Of a DNA stretch of 64,000 bases, positions 56,422 to 64,000 are shown one piece after another; position 1 is the stretch's first letter; each line of letters starts with the position of its first letter. The stretch comes from Schistosoma mansoni (lineage: Eukaryota; Platyhelminthes; Trematoda; Strigeidida; Schistosomatidae): NCBI RefSeq assembly GCF_000237925.1, contig NW_017386101.1, forward strand, positions 186,001 to 250,000, in the 5' to 3' direction. Both the position numbers and the translations under genes were made by a program. The notes under the pieces are model-generated. The model saw only the letters and a list, made by a program, of their open reading frames with translations, was not told where the DNA came from and did no database searches.

Positions 56422-56503
56422 CACTATTGTTTGTCGTCTTATGAAGTACTTCTAAACAACAAACGTATAATGATCCGGATGCATGGCTGACACCAAGAGC
56501 AAG
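56422..56503 (-). CDS. SCAP: SCAP-like, exon 5 as seen
   Basis: 82 bases after acceptor 'tctgttactcttag': LALGVSHASGSLYVCCLEVL then HKTTNNS. It parallels human SCAP '[20 protein letters not shown]', a WD blade in which D and W are replaced here by S and C. Entry phase 0, exit phase 1. Confidence 0.6.
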
Positions 56504-56696
56504 CTAAGAGTAACAGAATAGGTGAACAGGTTCAAATTAAAAAAAACAATTAAGAATAAACCTCTAAACAACTATTTTATAATATAACGCTACTGAAAGA
56601 GCTTAAACAGACAAATTTTTCAGAAAAGTGACCATACATTTCACCGACTAGCTTGATAAATAACCTCAGTGAACATTAATTACATAGAGTAGCGTG

Positions 56697-57316
56697 GAGG
56701 CTATTATATATAGCCATATCTCGTTAGCACAACAAGATGAACACCGGATTAATAGGAATAGTTAATTTAGTGGTGGTAGTATATAAAAGATAGGTTGTAT
56801 ATAAGGATATAGTATAGGAAGACAGATATGAAGCAATTTTAATCTCAAGGTTTAAGAGAAGATAAAGAGTGTATACACCTACGCCATTGTGATCGATTCT
56901 GAGCCATGTCACCTAGAGTCTCCAACCATTGGTTACTATAGTCACGCGGACCCCAACCAGGTAGTCTGCATCTGCCAACATAGCTCAGACTAGAAGTTAG
57001 TGACTTCAAGCACCGATGCCATGTTTTGGTTTGGTTGCCCCTAAATCTTTTCCAACCACCCCCTACACTAGTCAGCATAGCGCGTCGTGGTAATCGGTGT
57101 TCAGGTATACGTAACACGTGGCCTAACCATCTCAGTAGATGAAGATTCATCACCTCATCAACTGATTTACCATCATTTCCTAATACCCTGCGTCTAACCT
57201 CACTATTACTTACCCGGTTATCCCAGCAGATGCGAGCAATATTTCTAAGGCATCTGTGGTCAAATGCTAGTAACTTACGAGTATCATCTACTCTTAATGG
57301 CCACGTTTCACAGCCG
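56697..57316 (-). mobile_element. LINE family A (RTE-like) 3' fragment
   Basis: The minus-strand frame 57153-56845 gives 'LHLLRWLGHVLRIPEHRLPR' to 'LGDMAQNRSQWRRCIHSLSS' and ends LKP. The copy breaks off at 57316, where an inverted piece of another repeat begins. It lies in an intron of the SCAP-like gene. Confidence 0.85.
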
Positions 57317-57752
57317 ACCGTTGCTGCTACCTTGACGTGGTGGTCCGGCTTGCCTATCGTGATGAATCAATCGAGCTATACTGGCTGGAACAATCGTTCC
57401 TCAAGGTCCTACCATACCAGACAGGTCGGTTGAAGAGCGGTAAGACTAAAAGCAGCAAACACAAGGTCCGAAGGCGAAGTCGTACTGCCCACTGTACAGA
57501 GGTGTGACAGCAGTAAGGTGTTTCCTTCAGACAACCAGCATCTGCAGCGATGCTGCCTTCCCACAAGAAGGGTTGGGGTTAGAAATGGTCGACCCTAAAA
57601 ATGCACACCTTGCCTTATCCTACGGATTTCCGTCTCCGGCGGCAAAGGTACCTTTAGAAGAACCCTTCCACGGTGTGGGCAACCGGGAAATGATAACTGC
57701 CCTCATACCTCTAACAACACTCAAGACCACTGTATTCATATATATATATTTC
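57317..57752 (+). mobile_element. Probable LINE 5'-region repeat, inverted against LINE A
   Basis: GC-rich block starting 'accgttgctgctaccttgac' and ending in a short ATATAT tail. Its composition and lack of a sustained frame suggest a LINE 5' UTR or a non-autonomous derivative. Orientation is opposite to the LINE A piece it abuts at 57316-57317. No second copy is present in the window. Confidence 0.5.
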
Positions 57753-57952
57753 CGAATAGATCAAAAAAGTGAATTGTAACCAATCAATTACTCAATGTAA
57801 AAAACAATGTGGAAAATTACAAAAGTACTGGTCCGAAAGTGTATATCAACTAGGTATAATACCCATTTACAATATCAAATTAATTGATTTTATAACCATT
57901 CCATGTAGAACGATAATAATAATAATAATTAAATAACCATATGTAAACTTAC

Positions 57953-58033
57953 ACGATTTAAATTCATACAAAGGACAGGTGTAGTATCACCAGCGCAGTG
58001 AAACAATGGAGAATCATATTCAGAAGAGAAAAA
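57953..58033 (-). CDS. SCAP: SCAP-like, exon 4 as seen
   Basis: 81 bases, acceptor 'tattttctaatttag', donor 'cgt|gtaagt', phase 0 to 0: FFSSEYDSPLFHCAGDTTPV then LCMNLNR. With the preceding exon it forms 'IKFFSSEYDSPLFHCAGD', parallel to human SCAP 'LRVFRLEDSCCLFTLQGH'. Confidence 0.7.
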
Positions 58034-58577
58034 CTAAATTAGAAAATAAACACAATGAGTGGATAAAATTGAATGGTAAAAACAGTAGTTTTACTTTTGA
58101 TTAAATGTTTTCATTCAACCAGTTATTATAGAATTACAACATGATAATCGGTTCCTATGAATAAACCTTTTTTCTAAAGAATCCCACTGTAAATGAGCTT
58201 GCAAATAGTTTGTTGTAAACTACTACTGTCTCCAGTTAATTTTTAGTGGTTTGGATTATTCCGTTGTTAATGTTTTGATTAGTCTTAGTTGACAGAGTGC
58301 AGTACCCTGTGTGATTTGTTTCGATGCAGCCATTATGTCTCAGATTTACATGGAATAGACAGAATACGACTAGAAGTGAAATTCAGGATTGGCCTTTCAT
58401 GCCATTTGGAGCTCGTCAGCTGGATGTACCTGCATCTCAGAGAGACAACAACTCCAGGATAGAGGTACATTCAGATGACCCTGATTGAGCCAATAATCTA
58501 TTTACGAAATACAATGTATAAATTACGCTAAATTGAGTTCATCTAGGAATTTATATTTGTTTTATACTCTGACTTAC
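58034..58577 (-). other. Intron of the SCAP-like gene
   Basis: Contains a decayed hammerhead repeat at 58370-58500. Confidence 0.5.
58370..58500 (-). repeat. Decayed Sm-alpha-type hammerhead repeat
   Basis: Minus strand: linker 'ctgagatgcaggtacatcc', 'agctgacgagc', then 'gcatgaaag' instead of a clean stem II and 'gaaac', then 'cctgaatttcacttc'. A second linker ('ggtacattcagatgaccctg') on the plus strand at 58463-58482 hints at a former foldback pair. Confidence 0.55.
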
Positions 58578-58824
58578 TTTAATACAACCATCTTCTGATC
58601 CACTGATTAAAAGCACTGCGATATGATTTGGATTTATATTTGTAAGCAAATCGTTGGGATTATCCACTGTGTTTTTATTAAAATATTTCAAATAATCTAA
58701 TTGACTAATTGCACGAGAATGTGAATGCCACTGACGAATTAATCGAAATGTTTGTAATAAATTTCCTTTAGTATAAACTACATTGAAATATGCTACAACA
58801 CCATGACTAGTTCCGATAAAAAAT
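58578..58824 (-). CDS. SCAP: SCAP-like, exon 3 as seen
   Basis: 247 bases, acceptor 'ctcaatttcttttag', donor 'aaa|gtaagt', entry phase 2, exit phase 0: FFIGTSHGVVAYFNVVYTKG, NLLQTFRLIRQWHSHSRAIS, QLDYLKYF, an Asn-rich insert, then IAVLLISGSEDGCIK. The final segment is a textbook WD strand pair (S-G-S-E-D-G-x-I-K), and 'HSHSRAISQL' corresponds to human SCAP 'CAHQKPITAL'. Confidence 0.75.
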
Positions 58825-59699
58825 CTAAAAGAAATTGAGTGGTAACAATAATAATCATGATTTACTCAAAACCAAATATTTTTAATTATGGTAAAGAATT
58901 TGTTGGGGATGTTAAATCCCCAAAACTTACTTGGTAAATGGCCTAATTTTGTAATTTTATTTTGAAAATTTGAATTTCTTTGTTTTCGCGCCAAAAGCGC
59001 TCTTTTCACCTTCGAGTCGAATTTCCCACTTGTAAAATATCTTAAACGCTATAGGTTCGTTGTATGTTTGAGTGTGCTATTTTGTAATGCTGCCCAAGGA
59101 CAATTTATTGCTGTATATATACGTTTGATTTTTTTCCCTTACGATTACTGTGCTTCTGGCTGCTACGGAATATATTTTCGCCGCTTCCAACTTGGACTTC
59201 TTACTCTACTTAGTTGGGTCTGGGACGCGTCAGAATAGCTAGCTTATCGGTCTCTCGTCACAAGTCTTTGTTTCGTTCGCTAACTAGTGAATTCGAAACG
59301 CTTCAGATATAACAGAATTCACGGCACAAAATACTCAAACTTACTAGGAAATTCACATTTACAAAAAAAGATCTAGCTTTGGAATATTCCAGAATGAATG
59401 CATGATACGTTTTTAAACAGTGATCAGCAATGGGATTGATATTCAGCCGTAGATCTTTTCGAACGGTCTTCCATCATCATCTATTTTGATTGCCAAACGT
59501 ATTAGATGCATAGATTCTAATCATTTTCAGTGATTAAATTCAATTAAGCTTACAAACATTATATGAAGGCGTGCAAGTGCACATATTCAACAGATAATTA
59601 ATCAAAACAAATTTAAAGAACGTAAATATACGATAATGCACTTTACAAATTAATTTAATTCACACTAAATTGTTTGTTTCGACCTAGCCCTCCTATCTC
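58825..59699 (-). other. Intron of the SCAP-like gene
   Basis: AT-rich; nothing recognised. Confidence 0.45.
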
Positions 59700-60467
59700 A
59701 TGCACACGAGTAAATATAGACGAAGACAGCAAATGTAGCAGCAGCCTCTGCATCAATAGGCCTCAACATACACAAATGGAAAAACAAGATTCTCAAATAT
59801 AACACAGAGAACACCAACCCAGTCACACTTGATGGCGAAACTCTGCAAGAGGTGGAAACGTTCACGTAACTGAGAAGCATCATTGATGAAAAAGGAGTAT
59901 CTGATGCAAATGTAAAGGCGAGGATTGGAAAAGCAAGGGCAGCATTTCTACAATTTGAAGAACATATGGAACTCAAAACAACTCTCAACTAATTTCAAAG
60001 TCAGAATCTTCAATACGAACGTCAAGACAGTCCTACTGTACGAAGCTGAAACTTGGAGAACTACTACATCCATCGTCAAGAAGGTACAAGTATTTATAAA
60101 CAGTTGTTTACGCAGAATACTCAACATTCACTGGCCGGATACTATCAGCAACAACGTTTTATGGGAGAGGACAAACCAGCTTCCAGTTGAAGAGGAAATT
60201 AGGAAAAGACGTTGGAAGTGGATCGGACACACATTGAGGAAATCACCAAACTGCATCACGAGGAAAGCACTAGCTTGGAATCCGGAAGGGAAGCGGAAAG
60301 GAGGAAGGCCAAAGAACAGATTACCCCGGGAAATAGAAGCAGATATGAAAAGGATGAATGTTAACTGGAAAGAACTGGAAAGGATTGCCCAGGACAGGGT
60401 TGGATGGAGAATGGTGGTGTGCGGCCTGTGCTCCTCCACAAGGGGTAACAGGAGTAAGTATGTAAGC
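59700..60467 (+). mobile_element. LINE family B (RTE/SR2-like) 3' fragment
   Basis: Plus strand. 59713-59925 gives the region before the thumb, and 59925-60465 the thumb and tail: '[15 protein letters not shown]', '[18 protein letters not shown]' and '[12 protein letters not shown]', then TAAG-like repeats. One frame change near 59925 and at least one early stop. 5'-truncated, in an intron of the SCAP-like gene and antisense to it. Confidence 0.85.
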
Positions 60468-60663
60468 AAATTGTTTGTTTATGTTGAATGTAAAGTAGTA
60501 GTCCTTTTTATTGTGTTTTCAGATTTTGACATATGTAGTTTATAACAGTATTTACGATGATAGAAAATGTAAACCGAGTTATTATTGAAAATTGATTTAC
60601 TAGTGACATTTATCAGATTTATTTCGATTGAGAAAAATTGTTCTTTCTTGAAGTTATGAGAAT

Positions 60664-61184
60664 TTATTTATTTAAACACATAAATATTGGTACAAAGGGG
60701 AACCAGATATATATGCGCCACACAAATCTCATTTGATTCGTGTGTGGGCTGTGATGCTGACCAGGTGCACAAACTGAAACAGGTGGTTTTCTCAGGGGAC
60801 CACACTCACAGCCTTTGACCTAAAGGTCTGATCCACAAGACAGTGCAGGAGCATCATGAGGAGATGCAGTCCCATGGTAGCCGGTGACCAACGATTGATT
60901 CATACGCCATTTGTTCCTTCAGGATACTGGAGCCCATGTGCACCATTGGTTTGGAATCAGGGTTTTCCAACTCCCATAGGTGGACTCGCCGTGTCCACCA
61001 ACCCGGTTAAACCGCCGGACATTCGCTTTTCGTCCTCTCGATTTCGTAAACAACACCGTGGCCACGAGAAGGCAGTGAGTAGGACTTCCGTGGCAGAGAT
61101 TATATACGCGTGGGTATGTGAGAGCATTTCAAGAGGGAGAGTGGACTCTCCCCACTCTCAGCTGTACCAGGGCATTTGGGGGCC
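60664..61184 (-). mobile_element. R2 element, complete, with target duplication
   Basis: Bounded by 'ttatgagaat' at 60654-60663 and 61185-61194. Full-length 0.52-kb R2 with tail at left. Well preserved, so likely a young copy. Confidence 0.85.
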
Positions 61185-61194
61185 TTATGAGAAT

Positions 61195-61436
61195 ACTTTT
61201 TAGTATTTTAAAATTTGGTGAACGATTTAAGAATTAAGGTCATTATTGACCATTTGATCATCATCTTTATTAAATACAAATCTTAATAAAAAAATTCTAC
61301 ATGACAAAATACACTTCGAATGTTTAAACTGGAAAAAATAGTAACTGGATGAGAAAAATAAATTTACTATAAGAAATTTGAATGACCAATGAATATGGAA
61401 TAGACTTTTAGAATTTTTCTTATGATTACCAGTTAC
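61195..61436 (-). other. Intron of the SCAP-like gene
   Basis: AT-rich; nothing recognised. Confidence 0.45.
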
Positions 61437-61600
61437 CTTGATTCATCAATTATTCTCATTATTGTTATTCCTCCAGGATTTATCTTTGAATGTGAAGTAG
61501 CAGATGAATTTTGTGTTTCTTTCTTGACCAATAAGTAATCATTATTGATATTGTTTAAGCATAAAATATCTAACAGTTGTCCAGATTCACAGTTCCAGAT
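61437..61600 (-). CDS. SCAP: SCAP-like, exon 2 as seen
   Basis: 164 bases, acceptor 'cctttctcttattatag', donor 'tcaag|gtaact', entry phase 0, exit phase 2: IWNCESGQLLDILCLNNINN, DYLLVKKETQNSSATSHSKI, NPGGITIMRIIDES. 'IEIWNCESGQLLDIL' across the junction matches the 'LEVWDAIEGVLCC' blade of human SCAP, and 'GGITIMRIID' its 'SSGITALVFLD'. Confidence 0.75.
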
Positions 61601-63536
61601 CTATAATAAGAGAAAGGTGATATAAATACATACATGCACGCATACACATGATCACTATCTAATATTAACTACATGAGTTCTGACATTTTTTGTTGTGCTT
61701 CTAAAAGAAGAGCATAAAATAACTTTAAAATTTAGTTTTATTACAAATGGACATAAGTAGATGGGCATACAATATACTGTATGACATATTCTTCTTTAAT
61801 GGGTTTAAAATTCTCTTCTACCTATAAATTCAGGGAATGGAGAATTATCATAGATTTTGTATTCACAAAGGAATTTTTACAATCTTTATTCTTAATGTAA
61901 ACAAGATAATAAGTGAGTTAGATAAATCGGACGACTATAACACAACACTTTAACAATAATTCCTCATGTGACTAAATAGAGAAGTCAGGAACTCGAGATA
62001 AACTTGATAAACCTAGAAGTCAAAACTGTGACAGAATAACTCTGTTTTATAGCAACAACTATGACCTTGGAATAAATTAACAAAAATAGCAAAGTAAGTG
62101 AGGAAGCAACCGATTAGGTAATAAGAAAAGCCAGTGGAATAATATAAGTTGGCGTGACATTCTCAAGGCCTTCCTTGAAGGTCAGAATTATGATTAGTTG
62201 ACAGAAATAAAAAAAATAATGAGTTAATATATACCTAACGCATATCTACTTAACTTCTTAATATCAATTAGCAAATATCTTTTAATATATATATTGTAAT
62301 ACGTGGATTTTTCAAGTAGGTTAAAATAGTAATTGTAACCGTTGTAAACTTTTTATTTTTCTATATTTTTCACTATGGTATTTAAAATGATTAGTTAATT
62401 TAATGAATTTAGCTGAATAACAAAGTACATAATTTATGTATTATACATTTAATAACATATTTTTATCATACGTGAAAGGGTAGGAGACACAACCTGGTTA
62501 TCTGAACCACTTATTTAATTCAGAGGTAATCCTATAGATGGGATAACGTTCTCATTGACGTATTATATTATCAACCATCAGTAAGGATGAAATATACACC
62601 GGATCAGTCCATCTAGCAACCGTCCATGTGGAACATTAATAAATTGCTACCATGATCAGTAATCTTCAGTTCTTGATTTATTCAACGGAACCAATAGGTT
62701 AGATACTGTTGATATTGGCTTTTAACATAGATATGGCGATAATGTGACTAATTCACTTTCCATGATGTTTCATTAAAGCCGATAACGTTAAAATAAGACT
62801 GAAAAAAGTATGCACGATTAGTTATTGAATATGGTGGCGTTTATTAGATTGTTGGTGGATTATGTAAAAAAAAATAACTGGTGCTTTTATCCAACAACGT
62901 AAATATTGCAAGGAAATATCAGAGCAAACGTAGTTTAAATGATTTATCATATCATTTCTACCAGTAAATTATATTTAACCGAACTTCGGAATCTCGACCA
63001 ACGAATGACAAGTCCTAAAGTTAATAAAGAAGACTAGACTACAGATTATGAATTAGACTTTAATTTACGCACTGTAATGCTGAATCGATCAGTTAGCCGC
63101 ATGTACATCGTTTCTAGTTGCCATACCTGATTAGCACAGAAGGATAAAATTATGAAGTAGAATCCCAGGGTAGTAGAAGTAGTAACAGTATGAGTGGTAA
63201 TAGGAAAGATTAGAGATCGAAGATACGATGCGAGAAAATATAAACTGAAGAAATAAAAACAAAAATAATTGTAAGGAATTCAGAAGCTCACAATCTGAAG
63301 TAAAACAAAGAATGGATGGACCTGGGCTACCACAAACGGTTTTGAGCCATATCATTCCAAGTCTCTGATCACTGGTTGCGATAATCAAGCAGACTCCAAT
63401 TAGACAGTTTACACCCGTTAACATGGCTCAGTCCGATTGTCAAAGTTTAGATCAAGAGTTTAGTAATGTTTGCAAGGAATACAACATAAGCTATTCATCC
63501 AACCACACAATTAAAAGTACATTTATTGATGCTTAC
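61601..63536 (-). other. Intron of the SCAP-like gene
   Basis: Mostly AT-rich. A decayed LINE A fragment lies at 63110-63430. No other exon fits the phase between 63537 and 61600, which are directly compatible. Confidence 0.5.
63110..63430 (-). mobile_element. LINE family A, decayed 3' fragment
   Basis: Diverged match to the family A 3' UTR and tail: 'ttgccatacctgattagcac' at left, and 'ttgagccatatcattccaag' to 'gcgataatcaagcagactcc' at right. Confidence 0.6.
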
Positions 63537-63607
63537 CTCAATGGTCCCATCACTGCATCCAACAACCAAGAGTCCTTGTGGCAAGAAATCCATGCACCAG
63601 ATGGTAG
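63537..63607 (-). CDS. SCAP: SCAP-like, exon 1 as seen (first propeller blade)
   Basis: 71 bases, acceptor 'aatgtttattag', donor 'gag|gtaagc', entry phase 1, exit phase 0. After the split codon: TIWCMDFLPQGLLVVGCSDG then TIE, running into IWNCESG of the next exon. The block 'VW-x-L-x-F/L...V-x-G-x-x-x-G-x-L-E-V-W' is how the SCAP propeller starts. SCAP's sterol-sensing eight-span membrane domain would be encoded further right, outside the window, so that half of the identification cannot be checked here. Confidence 0.7.
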
Positions 63608-64000
63608 CTAATAAACATTTTAACATTTTGAAAATCAAGTCATAACACATAATATATACGCTATTCATATGAAATGAGTGAAGTATGCTTTTCCAGGTGT
63701 TAAGCTGGGGTAACTAATTGAAAATGTAGAAGTTTGTAATCTGGGAAACAAATATACGCATTTTCAATGCTTATTTATTAAGCAATTGATTTATAGAATT
63801 GTCACACTGTCCTAACTGTAGGCTTGTATCCGACTCCTTAACTCTTGACATATCACCTCTTAAAATCCATAAATTATGCCAAATTAGTCGTAAACCTGCA
63901 ACTCACTTTTGGATCACAAATGTTCTAGTCATGTGTGCGTGCAGAAATTTATCATTTTTAGTGAATTGTAATTTTGTATGACATATATTATATGCAATCA
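63608..64000 (-). other. Intron of the SCAP-like gene
   Basis: AT-rich; no further exon recognised before the window ends. Confidence 0.45.

Overview
The window looks like nuclear DNA of a blood fluke, genus Schistosoma (species not resolved). The evidence is AT-rich, intron-heavy sequence dominated by repeats typical of schistosomes: hammerhead-ribozyme repeats of the Sm-alpha kind with tRNA-like promoter boxes, RTE-type LINEs (one ending in TAAG-type tetranucleotide repeats like SR2), a CR1-type LINE with a PHD finger, Penelope-like fragments and a Merlin transposase relic. There are five runs of N (28009-28431, plus four of exactly 200), so this is a draft scaffold. No rRNA, true tRNA, CRISPR array or bacterial-type operon was seen.

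Host genes. (1) A plus-strand gene enters from the left. Exons at 1847-1976, 6427-6534 and a 3' terminal exon at 7095-7882 are phase-compatible and end in an Asn/Ser/Thr/Gln-rich tail; I do not recognise the protein. (2) A second plus-strand gene has exons at 36421-36781, 39842-39934, 43656-43797 and 45345-45746 and a terminal exon at 49387-49541. At least one exon is missing between the last two by phase. The product is unrecognised. (3) A minus-strand gene enters from the right and ends at 52638. Eight exons (63537-63607 down to 52638-52994) join in phase into about 446 residues of WD-repeat sequence that lines up, block by block and to the last residues, with the C-terminal beta-propeller of SCAP, the SREBP escort protein. 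Genes 2 and 3 converge tail to tail. (4) A possible small nested minus-strand exon with an OB-fold look lies in an intron of gene 2 (47253-47567).

Repeats fill most of the rest. Three RTE-like LINE families are called A (9810-10837, 48885-49085, 49708-50690, 56697-57316, decayed pieces near 46700-47050 and 63110-63430), B (401-1150, 23619-24872, 27389-27500, 59700-60467) and C (10838-12905, 33391-35232). A CR1-like LINE, D, lies at 19440-22677. A 0.53-kb repeat, R2, looks like the 5' UTR of LINE C joined to its 3' tail, i.e. a non-autonomous derivative. A roughly 0.25-kb repeat, R1, occurs seven times. Fossil LTR-type pieces occur at 15508-17924, 26520-26890 and 46177-46550.

The most unusual pattern is in the hammerhead repeats. 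At four loci (6565-6994, 19009-19340, 32584-32813, 54888-55250) two hammerhead motifs sit on opposite strands of one short foldback element, both pointing outward. At a fifth locus (15401-19008) a pair points inward across a large palindrome whose left arm was later split by an LTR-type element and by an R2 copy.
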